64,000 bases of DNA, taken from the NCBI RefSeq assembly GCF_015686655.1, contig NZ_JADPMP010000002.1, forward strand, positions 459,760 through 523,759, written 5' to 3'. A model generated the notes under the pieces. It saw only the letters and a program-made list of their open reading frames with translations, had not been told where the DNA came from and searched no databases. Below, piece by piece: positions 36,781 through 45,662 of this stretch (position 1 is its first letter; every line of letters starts with the position of its first letter). The translations under genes were made by a program, and so were the position numbers. This DNA is from Pontibacter sp. FD36 (GTDB lineage: Bacteria; Bacteroidota; Bacteroidia; Cytophagales; Hymenobacteraceae).

Positions 36781-37134
36781 CTATTGCTGTTTAGCGTCTA
36801 TCTCTTTTTGCAACTTCTTTGTGAGTTTTAATTTCACCAGTTCATACGATTGTTTAACATAATTTTCCCACTCTTGCACACTAAGTCTCTCCCATGACTG
36901 TATCTGCACCCACTTGTTACGGGCCATGTAGGGGGCCGGGATTATACCTACAGAAGTCGAAAGTTCATCAAATTCTGCATCAGTTACTTTGAAAGACACA
37001 CTCGGAGCGCCTTCGAGGTTCGTGACACAAAACATTTTGCCACCAACCAGAAAGCATAGGTCATTTCCCCACTTCACATCTTCCGTTACACCTTTCAGGT
37101 CCAGACAAAAGGTTCTTAGATTTTCTATGTTCAT
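36781..37134 (-). CDS. MmcQ/YjbR family protein
   Basis: 117 residues with the YjbR (CyaY-like DNA-binding) pattern: NLRTFCLDLKGVTEDVKWGN, FLVGGKMFCVTNLEG, PAPYMARNKWVQI and LKLTKKLQK at the end. Some members are described as DNA-binding, but a cellular role is not established. Probably co-transcribed with, and downstream of, the acyltransferase gene (25-bp gap). No membrane segment or signal. Confidence 0.88.
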   Translation of the reverse strand: MNIENLRTFCLDLKGVTEDVKWGNDLCFLVGGKMFCVTNLEGAPSVSFKVTDAEFDELSTSVGIIPAPYMARNKWVQIQSWERLSVQEWENYVKQSYELVKLKLTKKLQKEIDAKQQ

Positions 37135-37159
37135 ATGAAATTTAGCTTAAAGCAACACA

Positions 37160-37711
37160 TCACAGCACACCATTTTCAGGGAATTTACCCTGCTTGGTTC
37201 GGTAAAAAGCCTTGATCTTCTCTAGATCTGCTTCTATATCCCCCGTAGGGTAAATGGACGGTCCTATACCTGCTTCCTTCTTTGCATAATCGACATAGCC
37301 TAGCACAATTGGCACACCGGCACCTACTGCAACATGGTAAAAACCTAAGCGCCAACGCGGTTGGTATTTGCGGGTGCCTTCCGGTGTTACGAGCACACAC
37401 ATATCACCAGGTGTCTCCTTAATGATCTTGATCATGGCATCTACCATACGCGTGTTCTTCGAACGGTCAATAGGCAAAGCGCCCATCGATTTGAGAAGAC
37501 CGCCAAATGGGAATTTCATGAATTCCTTTTTGATCGTAAAACGGATGGGAGCCTCCATCATGTAAAATGCGGCACGGGCGTAAATGAAATCCCAGTTACT
37601 GGTATGAGGTGCGGCTACCATCACGCAACGGCGTTGGTCTGGAGCCAGGTTCCCGTTTAGTTTCCAGCCTGCAATTTTGAAGAGGAGTTTAGAGATTGCT
37701 TTTGCTAACAT
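37160..37711 (-). CDS. Lysophospholipid/1-acylglycerol-3-phosphate acyltransferase family protein
   Basis: 183-residue PlsC-like acyltransferase. The HX4D catalytic motif reads APHTSNWDF (His about 36, Asp about 41). The substrate-binding motif is VTPEGTRKYQP, and GALPIDRSKN forms the middle block. It is shorter than typical PlsC and matches the compact Bacteroidetes subfamily without strong transmembrane helices. It would acylate a lysolipid or glycolipid on the inner membrane; exact acceptor unknown. The YjbR gene follows. Confidence 0.85.
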   Translation of the reverse strand: MLAKAISKLLFKIAGWKLNGNLAPDQRRCVMVAAPHTSNWDFIYARAAFYMMEAPIRFTIKKEFMKFPFGGLLKSMGALPIDRSKNTRMVDAMIKIIKETPGDMCVLVTPEGTRKYQPRWRLGFYHVAVGAGVPIVLGYVDYAKKEAGIGPSIYPTGDIEADLEKIKAFYRTKQGKFPENGVL

Positions 37712-37727
37712 ATAATAGGCTATAAAA

Positions 37728-37771
37728 AAATGCTAATCCATGACTCAAGCCGAGCAAATGGATTAGCATTT
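37728..37771 (-). terminator. Terminator of the outer-membrane barrel gene
   Basis: AAATGCTAATCCAT and its exact complement form a 14-bp stem. The A7 on the left becomes a T-run on the minus strand, downstream of the gene ending at 37805. Confidence 0.8.
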
Positions 37772-37804
37772 CAAATATAGTGTATTCTCAGTAAAAACAG
37801 AATC

Positions 37805-38455
37805 TTAGAGGGCGCGTTTAATCACATGTGATTTCTGGCGCAGTAAGTAAGCCTGCAAACCAAAGCCAATCATAGGGCCTAATTCGGTATAAGCTCTTCC
37901 GTCTCTGTCTACTTTGCGGAAGTAACGAACAGAAAGCACCGGCTCCAGGGAAAATTGCTTGTTAATGAAAAATGCATACCCGAGGCCTACTCCGCCCTCC
38001 AATGCTTTGTACTTGCGGTTTACATCATTAAAATTATTCAGCCCCGCCAGCATGGTCACCTCACCAAAGACACCGTTAAGCATGTAGTATCGGATAAAAG
38101 GACCAGCCAAAACAAAAGTTTCTCTACTTGGCTCCCGATCACTATCAGTCGCATCAGTGATCTTGTTACTCTGGTGCAGTACACTCAGATCGAGGCCAAC
38201 AGCTAAGTCTTCCCGCACAAAATAGCCGTTCTTACTTCGCAGGTTAAAATCTATCCGGCGACCAGTAACTTCCTGTCCAGTATTGTTTAGTTCACTGGAG
38301 GTAACCTTGTAACTCCCTTGAAGGTTACCGCCTAACAACAAAGAGCCATGTTTTATTTTAGCTCTTATAAGTGAACTCTCATTTTCCTGGGCCCTAAGCG
38401 AAAAAACAGTAATAAAAAGTAGGGCTACAATAAGGATAAAGGTACGTTGTAGCAT
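37805..38455 (-). CDS. Outer-membrane beta-barrel protein (small)
   Basis: 216 residues: signal peptide (about 1-22, ending SLRAQ), then about eight amphipathic strands such as GSLLLGGNLQGSYKV, YFVREDLAVGLDLSVLHQS and EGGVGLGYAFFINKQFSLEP. This is the pattern of the OmpA-barrel/outer membrane beta-barrel domain family of 8-stranded proteins. The C-terminus (KSHVIKRAL) lacks the usual final aromatic, so a different topology is possible. Single gene, own terminator. Function unknown. Confidence 0.75.
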   Translation of the reverse strand: MLQRTFILIVALLFITVFSLRAQENESSLIRAKIKHGSLLLGGNLQGSYKVTSSELNNTGQEVTGRRIDFNLRSKNGYFVREDLAVGLDLSVLHQSNKITDATDSDREPSRETFVLAGPFIRYYMLNGVFGEVTMLAGLNNFNDVNRKYKALEGGVGLGYAFFINKQFSLEPVLSVRYFRKVDRDGRAYTELGPMIGFGLQAYLLRQKSHVIKRAL

Positions 38456-38573
38456 AGTAGAGTGGGGTTGTATATGCAGGATTTTACGATCAACACTAAA
38501 AATAGATTAAAAATTATCTTTTAATATTAACAGAATAACATCAGATAAAGAAATGTTTTTTCTGCTTACTCCG

Positions 38574-39344
38574 CTAGGTCGAAATAGTTACCTGCAATAA
38601 CTCTTTTTTAATGCTCATCGTGTAGGTATAGCCGATCTCAAAAAGCTCATCCGCTTTACTGAAACTCATTAATCTGTAATGCTTTAGCGCGGGTGGTTCA
38701 ATGAAATAATCACAGAGATGGCGTCGTAGTTGCACGTTGTTATTTATCGCAAGGTGAGCCGTCCGCTCAACCATGCTCCGAAGGCTGGTAATGCGTACAT
38801 CGTGATTGAGGGGATTGCTGTGCACACCTATTTTAAAATCACACTTTCCTGTCAGGGCTTGCAAAGGCAGATTGTCCAGCAAACCGCCGTCATTGAGCAA
38901 CATCCCCTCGTACTGTACCGGTCTGTATAGGACAGGCACTGCTGAAGAGGCGATCAGGGGCTTGATCAGGTTTCCACTCGAAAAATTAACGGTTACACCG
39001 GCATGCATATCTGTTGCCCCTATAATGATAGGGATAGCCAAATCCTCGAAAGTGGCCTGATCACCCAGGTAGCGGTGGTAGAGCTTTTCAACTTCATCTA
39101 GGTGCAAGATGCCCACCTGCCCAATGGCCAGCCGCATGATGCGATAGATGCGCAGCTCCTTGATGAGACGCAGTGTGTCATCGGGGCTATAGCCGGCCGC
39201 ATAGAACACGCCCACTATAGCGCCAGAACTCACTCCTGAAAGTATGGTTGGCTTTATACCTAATTCGTCAAAAGCCTTGAGTACACCCAAATGGGCAATG
39301 CCCCTGGCAGCGCCTCCCGAAAGTGCCAGCCCTACACGCTTCAT
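38574..39344 (-). CDS. Patatin-like phospholipase
   Basis: 256-residue patatin-fold serine hydrolase of the RssA/NTE-like class. Oxyanion hole GGAARG (10-15), nucleophile elbow GVSSG with Ser39, and the Asp of the catalytic dyad in NDGGLLDN (Asp152). The order and spacing are intact, so it should be active, cleaving fatty acids from phospholipids or lysolipids. No signal peptide or membrane helix. Its start codon overlaps the stop of the upstream metallo-beta-lactamase-fold gene by one base, which indicates translational coupling. Confidence 0.92.
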   Translation of the reverse strand: MKRVGLALSGGAARGIAHLGVLKAFDELGIKPTILSGVSSGAIVGVFYAAGYSPDDTLRLIKELRIYRIMRLAIGQVGILHLDEVEKLYHRYLGDQATFEDLAIPIIIGATDMHAGVTVNFSSGNLIKPLIASSAVPVLYRPVQYEGMLLNDGGLLDNLPLQALTGKCDFKIGVHSNPLNHDVRITSLRSMVERTAHLAINNNVQLRRHLCDYFIEPPALKHYRLMSFSKADELFEIGYTYTMSIKKELLQVTIST

Positions 39345-40186
39345 TAAAATTCGCTCAGTGAAAAAGTTGTATCAAGCCTCACACCTTTTTCAGTGTGTTG
39401 CACAGTGCAGCATTCATTCACGGCGTCATGCTCCAGGTATAACACGAAGTTCTCGTCGGCTGCCATGTTAAGAAACCGGGCTTTCTCATCCAGTGTCAGA
39501 AGAGGGCGTGTGTCGTAACCCATGACATAAGGCAGTGGAATATGCCCAGTCGAGGGCAGCAGATCAGCCATGAAAGCCACTTTACGGCCTTTATAAGAGA
39601 TGATCGGCACCATCATTTTATCGGTATGGCCGTCAGCATAAAATATATCGAACTGCGGGAAAGGCGATGGTTTGTTAGGGTCTACGAACTGTAAATGCCC
39701 GCTCTCCTGCATAGGCAATATGTTTTCTTTCAAAAAAGACGCTTTCTCACGGGCATTCGGCTCTATTGCCCATTTCCAATGATCGACATTAGACCAGTAG
39801 GTGGCATTCGGGAATACCAGTTCCAGGGCCCCGTCGTTGTTTTTATATTTCACGCCACCGCCGCAATGATCAAAATGCAGGTGCGACAGAAAAACATCGG
39901 TTATATCGCTGTGGGAAAAGCCGGCAGCATGGAGGGACTTTTCGAGTGTGGCGTCACCGTGCAGGTAGTAGTGACTATAGAACTTTGCATCCTGCTTATC
40001 ACCAATGCCATTGTCGATCAGGATGAGACGGTCTCCGTCCTCGATTAACAGACAGCGCATTGTCCAGGTACATAAATTATTTTCATCGGCAGGATTAGTA
40101 CGCTGCCACAGAGATTTGGGCACTACGCCAAACATGGCACCTCCGTCCAGCTTAAAAAATCCTGTATCGATCACGTGTAGTTTCAT
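39344..40186 (-). CDS. MBL-fold metallo-hydrolase
   Basis: 280-residue metallo-beta-lactamase-fold protein with the dinuclear metal motif HLHFDH (102-107) and later metal ligands within YADGHTDKM and VLYLEHDAV. Members with this organisation (MKLHVIDTG, RCLLIEDGDRLILIDNGIGD) resemble quorum-quenching lactonases and PNPOx-like hydrolases. The substrate is unassigned. No signal peptide. It is the first gene of a coupled pair with the patatin gene, so a joint role in lipid or acyl-compound breakdown is possible but speculative. Confidence 0.87.
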   Translation of the reverse strand: MKLHVIDTGFFKLDGGAMFGVVPKSLWQRTNPADENNLCTWTMRCLLIEDGDRLILIDNGIGDKQDAKFYSHYYLHGDATLEKSLHAAGFSHSDITDVFLSHLHFDHCGGGVKYKNNDGALELVFPNATYWSNVDHWKWAIEPNAREKASFLKENILPMQESGHLQFVDPNKPSPFPQFDIFYADGHTDKMMVPIISYKGRKVAFMADLLPSTGHIPLPYVMGYDTRPLLTLDEKARFLNMAADENFVLYLEHDAVNECCTVQHTEKGVRLDTTFSLSEF

Positions 40187-40291
40187 AATTCTATTGTGTT
40201 AGAATGTTTAGGAGTTAGCATAGCAAGCACCACTTTTTACTGGGGTATTTACGAATGGTTACTGTCATCTGCCTAAAGTTACCAAAACAAA

Positions 40292-40327
40292 AAGAGGTGG
40301 CAAAACCTCTGCAGGCTGCCACCTCTT
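40292..40327 (-). terminator. Intrinsic terminator after accA
   Basis: AAGAGGTGGCA pairs with TGCCACCTCTT; the A-rich left flank gives a T-run on the minus strand. Located 60-95 bp past the accA stop. Confidence 0.78.
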
Positions 40328-40385
40328 ATATATTTGCTATGTGAGAATCCGATGTTCAGGAATCCTCAAAATCTAGAATTCATTA

Positions 40386-41336
40386 TCAGCTTTCCAGAAC
40401 CACGCCCATTGAGGAGAACTTTTCGATGCGCTGCATGATGCGGTCTTCAGGGGCTATACCGTCCAACTCATCCAGCATTTTGCAGATCTCCTTCTTGAGG
40501 GTACGCATCATTTTGTCTGGTTCTGTGTGCGCTCCACCTAGCGGTTCCTTGATAATACCGTCAATCAGCTTGTGCTGCAGCATGTCGGTAGCTGTCAGTT
40601 TCAGCGCTTCGGCAGCCTGCTCTTTGTAGTTCCAGCTGCGCCAGAGTATAGAGGAGCAAGACTCAGGCGATATTACAGAGTACCAGGTGTTCTCGAGCAT
40701 CATGACACGGTCACCGATTGCTATGCCCAGTGCACCACCAGAGGCGCCCTCTCCTATAATGATACAAATCACCGGCACTTTCAGCATGAACATCTCTTTC
40801 AGGTTGCGGGCAATCGCCTCGCCCTGTCCACGTTCTTCAGCCTCCAAACCCGGAAATGCACCCGGTGTATCGATGAAAGTAACAATCGGACGGCCAAACT
40901 TCTCAGCCATTTTCATCAACCGAAGCGCCTTGCGATATCCTTCCGGGTTTGCCATACCAAAGTTGCGCATCTGGCGCTGCTTCGTGTTACGGCCTTTCTG
41001 CTGACCGATAAACATAACGCTGCGTCCATCTACTTCACCAAACCCACCTACCATGGCTTTGTCGTCGCTTACGGTACGATCACCGTGCAACTCCACGAAT
41101 TTAGATGTTAAACCGGCAATGTAATCCAGGGTATAGGGCCTGTCCGGGTGGCGGGAAAGCTGGACACGCTGCCAACGGGTCAGGTTGGCATAGGTCTCTT
41201 TCTTAAGCGTCTTTATCTTTTCTTCAAGCGCTTTGACTGCTTCCGAAACGTCTACCTGGCTTTCGCTGGCCAGTTTTTTCATTTCCTGCAGTTTGCCCTC
41301 CAGGGCCGCTATAGGTTGTTCAAAATCCAAAAGCAT
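40386..41336 (-). CDS. accA: Acetyl-CoA carboxylase carboxyltransferase subunit alpha
   Basis: 316-residue AccA, which with AccD moves the carboxyl group from biotin to acetyl-CoA in the first committed step of fatty-acid synthesis. Recognised by the N-terminal [55 protein letters not shown] and the oxyanion segment [16 protein letters not shown]. Length is typical. It has a TAnnTTTG-like box upstream and a terminator downstream; accD, accB and accC are not in this window. Confidence 0.96.
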   Translation of the reverse strand: MLLDFEQPIAALEGKLQEMKKLASESQVDVSEAVKALEEKIKTLKKETYANLTRWQRVQLSRHPDRPYTLDYIAGLTSKFVELHGDRTVSDDKAMVGGFGEVDGRSVMFIGQQKGRNTKQRQMRNFGMANPEGYRKALRLMKMAEKFGRPIVTFIDTPGAFPGLEAEERGQGEAIARNLKEMFMLKVPVICIIIGEGASGGALGIAIGDRVMMLENTWYSVISPESCSSILWRSWNYKEQAAEALKLTATDMLQHKLIDGIIKEPLGGAHTEPDKMMRTLKKEICKMLDELDGIAPEDRIMQRIEKFSSMGVVLES

Positions 41337-41360
41337 AATTCCTCATTGCTGATTGAAGCA

Positions 41361-41368
41361 CAAATTTA
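41361..41368 (-). promoter_or_regulatory. -7 promoter box for accA (TAAATTTG)
   Basis: Minus-strand TAAATTTG fits TAnnTTTG and ends 24 bases before the accA ATG. A TTG on that strand lies 23 bases upstream. Confidence 0.5.
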
Positions 41369-41492
41369 ATAGATTACAGTTACGGAATTGCCAATCTTCG
41401 AAAATTATCGTCTATTACAAAAAAAGTATATTTGGTTTTGAGCAAGTTACGTTTTTAAGGCAAAAATATAGCGCCAAAATGTGTACCTACAC

Positions 41493-41523
41493 TTGCAGAA
41501 TCAAAATTTACCCTCTACATTTG
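41493..41523 (+). promoter_or_regulatory. Bacteroidetes promoter for the tRNA-Asp cluster
   Basis: TTG (41493-41495), a 20-base spacer and TACATTTG (41516-41523). This is the best full -33/-7 match in the window. Transcription would begin about 30 bases before the first tRNA. Confidence 0.75.
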
Positions 41524-41559
41524 TGACACTTTAACGGATAGCGTTATCGAAATACATTT

Positions 41560-41633
41560 GGTCTGGTAGTTCAGTTGGTTAGAATGCCGCCCTGTCACGG
41601 CGGAGGTCGCGGGTTCGAGTCCCGTCCAGACCG
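41560..41633 (+). tRNA. tRNA-Asp (GTC), copy 1
   Basis: 74-nt cloverleaf. Acceptor stem GGTCTGG/CCAGACC, discriminator G. Anticodon stem CCGCC/GGCGG with loop CTGTCAC, anticodon GTC at 41594-41596. The T-arm has GGTTCGAGTCC. No CCA is encoded, since CAG follows. First of three tandem copies. Confidence 0.97.
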
Positions 41634-41693
41634 CAGCTTAAACCCCTGCGGTTAACACAAGTAAAGCAGTAGGCTTTACCCCTTAAAGAGTTT

Positions 41694-41767
41694 GGTCCGG
41701 TAGTTCAGTTGGTTAGAATGCCGCCCTGTCACGGCGGAGGTCGCGGGTTCGAGTCCCGTCCGGACCG
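41694..41767 (+). tRNA. tRNA-Asp (GTC), copy 2
   Basis: Same as copy 1 except for the acceptor stem, GGTCCGG/CCGGACC: a compensatory T-A to C-G change at one pair. Anticodon GTC at 41728-41730. Pairing is preserved, so the gene should be functional. Confidence 0.97.
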
Positions 41768-41824
41768 CAGATTTAAACTGCGGTTTATTATTCAGAGTAG
41801 ATGATTCTGATTTTTCAATTTATT

Positions 41825-41898
41825 GGTCTGGTAGTTCAGTTGGTTAGAATGCCGCCCTGTCACGGCGGAGGTCGCGGGTTCGAGTCCCGTCCAGACCG
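41825..41898 (+). tRNA. tRNA-Asp (GTC), copy 3
   Basis: Identical to copy 1, anticodon GTC at 41859-41861. Followed directly by a terminator hairpin, so the three copies form one transcription unit. Confidence 0.97.
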
Positions 41899-41901
41899 CT
41901 T

Positions 41902-41933
41902 AAAAGCTCTTGTGAAAGCGAGGGCTTTTTGCG
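41902..41933 (+). terminator. Terminator of the tRNA-Asp cluster
   Basis: AAAAGCTCT pairs with AGGGCTTTT, allowing one G-T pair, followed by T5. Confidence 0.7.
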
Positions 41934-42245
41934 TTTATACGCCTTTCCCCTTCTATTAACTATACCTATGTAGGTTCAAATAAATCGTGCCCCAGCGGGA
42001 TTAACTCAAGATTACCACTGTTTTTTCGACTTTTTGGAGAAATATGGTGTTGCGAGAGAAATGAGATATTCCACATCCCTCATTTCATTCGAGATGACAA
42101 ACTAAGCCAATTTGAGTTTATACTTACTATACCATGAGACGCCTTCTCACTACATAGGAGCATCTAATAGCTCAGCTTATAGATTAGCCTCGAAGCTGAA
42201 TTAATTTCTTTTATAAAATAAATAAGTTATAACGCCAGAAAAACA
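41934..42245. other. Gene-free AT-rich stretch between tRNA cluster and gmd
   Basis: About 310 bases with no supported gene. It holds one copy of TATACCT (about 41962) and a short inverted repeat, GAAATGAG (42058-42065) with CTCATTTC (42079-42086). The part around 42050-42105 has the look of a decayed copy of small interspersed sequences seen in some Bacteroidetes, but I cannot confirm this. Confidence 0.4.
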
Positions 42246-42280
42246 AAAAAGGCAGCCCCGTTATACGGAACTGCCTTTTT
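42246..42280 (-). terminator. Intrinsic terminator after gmd
   Basis: AAAAAGGCAG pairs with CTGCCTTTTT, with an inner CCG/CGG pair. Lies 23 bases past the gmd stop, with a T-run on the minus strand. Confidence 0.8.
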
Positions 42281-42302
42281 CTTTGAGTGCTATAATACTG
42301 TA

Positions 42303-43415
42303 TTACTCGTGGTAGTTTAGGATGCGGTGACCGCCTTCCATCAGATAGGTATCACGCTTGAAGAGCTCGATGTCGTTCTGCATCATGTCTTTCACCAGTG
42401 CAGGCAGGTCGTACTTCGGCGTCCAGCCCAGCTTCTCCTTCGACTTGGTCGCATCACCGATCAACAGCTCCACCTCCGTCGGACGGAAGTAGTTCGGATC
42501 TACGCATACCACCTCTTTGCCGATCTCGATCTGGTACTCCGGATTGTTGCAGGCGGCCACGTAACCCTTCTCGTCCACGCCTTCGCCCTTAAACTCGATT
42601 TCGATGCCCACCTCGGCAAATGACATCTTCACAAAGTCACGCACAGTAGTGGTCACGCCAGTGGCGATCACGAAGTCCTCCGGCTCGTCCTGCTGCAGGA
42701 TGCGCCACATGGCCTCTACGTAGTCCTTGGCATGGCCCCAGTCACGCTTGGCGTCAAGGTTACCCAGGTATAAGCCGTCCTGCAGACCCATCGCTATACG
42801 GGCGGCGGCGCGGGTGATCTTGCGCGTCACGAACGTTTCACCTCTCAGTGGTGATTCGTGGTTGAAGAGGATGCCGTTGCAGGCAAACATGCCATAAGCT
42901 TCGCGATAGTTCACCGTGATCCAGTAAGCGTAAAGCTTGGCTACCGCATAAGGAGAGCGCGGGTAGAATGGCGTGGTCTCCGTCTGTGGCACAGCCTGCA
43001 CCAGACCGTAAAGTTCTGAAGTGGAAGCCTGGTATACCTTCGTTTTCTTCGTCAGCCCCAGGATGCGGATTGCTTCGAGTATGCGTAGTGTGCCCAAGCC
43101 ATCAGCATTGGCCGTATATTCTGGTGTGTCAAAGCTCACCTTCACGTGGCTCATGGCCGCCAGGTTGTAGATCTCGTCCGGCTGCGTCTCTTGGATGATA
43201 CGGATCAGGTTAGTGGAGTCGGTCAGGTCACCGTAGTGGAGCTTGAAGTTGATGTTCTTCTCGTGTGGGTCCTGGTAGAGGTGGTCGATGCGCTCTGTGT
43301 TGAACATCGAGCTACGGCGCTTCACACCGTGTACTTTATATCCTTTGCTCAGTAAAAGCTCCGCTAAGTAGGCACCGTCCTGTCCGGTTACGCCAGTGAT
43401 AAGGGCTGTCTTCAT
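42303..43415 (-). CDS. gmd: GDP-mannose 4,6-dehydratase
   Basis: 370-residue short-chain dehydrogenase-fold enzyme that makes GDP-4-keto-6-deoxymannose from GDP-D-mannose. NAD(P)-binding [20 protein letters not shown], the segment [18 protein letters not shown], the catalytic STSELYG and YxxxK in [12 protein letters not shown], and [19 protein letters not shown] are all visible. Length is normal. It lies 53 bp downstream of the GDP-fucose synthase gene, with which it forms a pathway pair for surface polysaccharide or glycoprotein sugars. Base composition is somewhat GC-richer than its neighbours. Confidence 0.96.
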   Translation of the reverse strand: MKTALITGVTGQDGAYLAELLLSKGYKVHGVKRRSSMFNTERIDHLYQDPHEKNINFKLHYGDLTDSTNLIRIIQETQPDEIYNLAAMSHVKVSFDTPEYTANADGLGTLRILEAIRILGLTKKTKVYQASTSELYGLVQAVPQTETTPFYPRSPYAVAKLYAYWITVNYREAYGMFACNGILFNHESPLRGETFVTRKITRAAARIAMGLQDGLYLGNLDAKRDWGHAKDYVEAMWRILQQDEPEDFVIATGVTTTVRDFVKMSFAEVGIEIEFKGEGVDEKGYVAACNNPEYQIEIGKEVVCVDPNYFRPTEVELLIGDATKSKEKLGWTPKYDLPALVKDMMQNDIELFKRDTYLMEGGHRILNYHE

Positions 43416-43468
43416 GTGATATACTTGTTTAATGTAATTCTCTTTTTATGGTTGTATATAAGGTATGA

Positions 43469-44404
43469 CTAAGCAGTCACGTATTTTTCTTTGAAATCGG
43501 CATAGGCCAATGCTATACCTTCGCGCAGTTCAATTTTGTGTTTGAAACCAAGGCTGTGCAGTTTGCCCACATCCATCAGCTTGCGTGGCGTACCATCCGG
43601 CTTCGACGTATCAAACTCCAGCTCGCCTTCATAGCCAATCACCTCTTTGATCAGCAGCGCGAGATCCTTGATGGAGATATCTTCCCCCGTGCCGATATTC
43701 ACTAGCTCGCGACCGTTGTAATTGTCCATCAGGTATACACAGGCGGCTGCCAGATCATCGGCAAACAGGAACTCGCGTTTCGGACTGCCCGTACCCCATA
43801 CGGTAACAGTGGGTGCGCCGTTGTCTTTGGCCTCATGTATTTTTCGGATCAGGGCCGGCAGCACATGCGAATTTTGAAGATCATAGTTGTCGTTATAGCC
43901 GTAAAGGTTGGTCGGCATCACGCTGATAAAATTGCTGTCGTACTGGTCGCGGTAGGATTCGCAAAGCTTGATGCCCGCTATTTTGGCAATGGCGTAGGGC
44001 TCGTTTGTCTGCTCCAGCGGTCCGGTGAGCAGGTATTCTTCCTTAAGGGGCTGCGGGGCCATTTTCGGGTAAATGCAGGAAGATCCCAGGAACATCAACT
44101 TCTTCACCCCGCTCAGGTGTGCGGCGTGGATGATGTTGGCCTCGATCATCAGGTTGTCATACAGGAACTCTGCCCGGAAGGTGTTGTTAGCATGAATGCC
44201 CCCTACCTTGGCTGCGGCCAGAAACACGTAGTCCAGCTGCTCGTTCTCAAAAAACTCCTGCACGGCCTGCTGGTTGCGCAGGTCCAGTTCAGAAGAGGTT
44301 CTTGTAATGATGTTTGTATACCCATCGGCCTCCAAACGGCGCAGAATGGCAGAGCCTACCATGCCCCGGTGGCCAGCAATGTAGATTTTAGAAGTTTTTT
44401 CCAT
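43469..44404 (-). CDS. fcl: GDP-L-fucose synthase
   Basis: 311 residues, SDR fold. It epimerises and reduces GDP-4-keto-6-deoxymannose to GDP-L-fucose with NADPH. Visible: [18 protein letters not shown] (cofactor site), the Ser-containing [13 protein letters not shown], the YAIAKIAG YxxxK motif and [17 protein letters not shown]. It is first in an fcl-gmd operon. No glycosyltransferase is adjacent, so the product is probably used by unlinked loci for glycan or T9SS-cargo decoration. A 271-bp gap upstream shows no clear gene. Confidence 0.95.
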   Translation of the reverse strand: MEKTSKIYIAGHRGMVGSAILRRLEADGYTNIITRTSSELDLRNQQAVQEFFENEQLDYVFLAAAKVGGIHANNTFRAEFLYDNLMIEANIIHAAHLSGVKKLMFLGSSCIYPKMAPQPLKEEYLLTGPLEQTNEPYAIAKIAGIKLCESYRDQYDSNFISVMPTNLYGYNDNYDLQNSHVLPALIRKIHEAKDNGAPTVTVWGTGSPKREFLFADDLAAACVYLMDNYNGRELVNIGTGEDISIKDLALLIKEVIGYEGELEFDTSKPDGTPRKLMDVGKLHSLGFKHKIELREGIALAYADFKEKYVTA

Positions 44405-44675
44405 CGATAAAAAAGTACAAATGTGTGCAGTAGAAGCACGCTGGACTTACCAGTTATATTGTTTAACGTCACGAATCAGAATTGTGCGTTCTGATTGCGG
44501 GAAAATTACTTAAATGCACAACAGGCACTTACTCGTAAAACATATCCCATGACGCAGCTTACGCCAAAGTTGACTGCATTGTTTAACTCAATGCAAATAA
44601 TATTAAAAAAGATTGATATAAACGTAGGAATGAGCGGTGCAAATACTGCACTTACTGTTATGAACAGGCTGATTG

Positions 44676-45503
44676 CTAAAAATCAACCTGCAGTCCATTC
44701 GTGATGGCGTAGATAAATTTTGTAACAGGAACAATGGGTCTGTCCTCGTAGGTGAAGTTGAAGTTGGTGCGCATCGATACACGTCCGACCAACCGCACGG
44801 TCAGTCCTAGATCACCGCTGATGCGGTTACGGAACCGGCGGATATCATCATCATAACCTGTCTGAAAATAGGCTATGTTATTTGTCTCCACATGCTCTGA
44901 TAATTTGGAGCGCAGACTAATGTAATTAGTCGACTTGAGCAAATCCGCCACACGGGTTACACCTTCCTGCTCCGGATCTTTCCAGCTTTCGTGCTCGTGC
45001 ATCAACCCTGTGCCCGCAAACCAGGAAGTATTGTCAGTGCGATAAAGTAGCCAGCGCAAACCCCCGCCTGTCAGAATACGCCGCTCCAGTCCACGGGCCA
45101 GGTCCGTCTGGTATTGGGTAAAAAGCTCATAAGACATCTTGCGGCGACTAAACAGATTCACTCTGAAATGGGAGTAACCATTGCTGGCTACGGTGTTGCG
45201 CAATTCGCGTGAGTCATAGTTTACCAGCAGGTAGTTATAATAGTTGAGCAGCAGGTAAGTATGCTTTTTGGAAATATAAGCCAGATCCCCGTTGAAAGTC
45301 AGCTGCAGAAAGTTGTTAGGATTGTTACGACCCGCATTGCGGTTGAACATCGAAAAGTTAAGCCCTGCCTTGCCTGTCAGAAAATCAGCCGTATCACGCT
45401 CTACCCTCGAACGCTCAATATTTAGAATCTGGGCATCCACTTCTGGAGTAGTATAGAAGAGAGAGAGCAACAGAATAAAAAATATGGCAGGTATAGTACG
45501 CAT
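44676..45503 (-). CDS. Predicted outer-membrane beta-barrel (DUF481-like) protein
   Basis: About 275 residues from the ATG at 45503, which begins a standard signal peptide (MRTIPAIFFILLLSLFY, mature about DAQ). The mature part is a run of amphipathic strands, such as FLQLTFNGDLAYISKKHTYL and SRRKMSYELFTQYQTDLARG, ending in the aromatic GLQVDF, typical of an outer-membrane barrel. It resembles DUF481 (YdiY-like). A TACCTTTG box at 45537-45544 supports this start over longer ones. Single gene; function unknown. Confidence 0.75.
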   Translation of the reverse strand: MRTIPAIFFILLLSLFYTTPEVDAQILNIERSRVERDTADFLTGKAGLNFSMFNRNAGRNNPNNFLQLTFNGDLAYISKKHTYLLLNYYNYLLVNYDSRELRNTVASNGYSHFRVNLFSRRKMSYELFTQYQTDLARGLERRILTGGGLRWLLYRTDNTSWFAGTGLMHEHESWKDPEQEGVTRVADLLKSTNYISLRSKLSEHVETNNIAYFQTGYDDDIRRFRNRISGDLGLTVRLVGRVSMRTNFNFTYEDRPIVPVTKFIYAITNGLQVDF

Positions 45504-45536
45504 GATGATTGACTTGCAAGTGAGAAGGTATAGCTG

Positions 45537-45544
45537 CAAAGGTA
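45537..45544 (-). promoter_or_regulatory. -7 promoter box (TACCTTTG)
   Basis: Minus-strand TACCTTTG, 33 bases before the ATG at 45503. It overlaps a copy of the TATACCT word; a second copy sits just downstream. Confidence 0.5.
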
Positions 45545-45662
45545 TAAAGCCCGGGGGAGCTATGAAAATCAGGCTAACATTCATAACATTTGGAGCATCT
45601 GCCGTTTTATAATAGAAGGAGATGATACCTCCCTAACACGTTCACCTTTAAGCATAAAGCAT

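Noticed and set aside
41553..41560. TACATTTG touching the first tRNA-Asp as its promoter
   Set aside because: It runs into the first tRNA base, too close to initiate it; the box at 41516-41523 with TTG 20 bases upstream fits better.
41560..41898. Regular repeats with spacers, as in a small CRISPR array
   Set aside because: The repeats fold as complete tRNA-Asp genes, and spacers are unequal. No cas gene is nearby.
44495..44704. Short plus-strand open frame of 69 codons between fcl and the barrel gene
   Set aside because: It overlaps the 3' end of the barrel gene, and has no promoter box or recognisable protein features.
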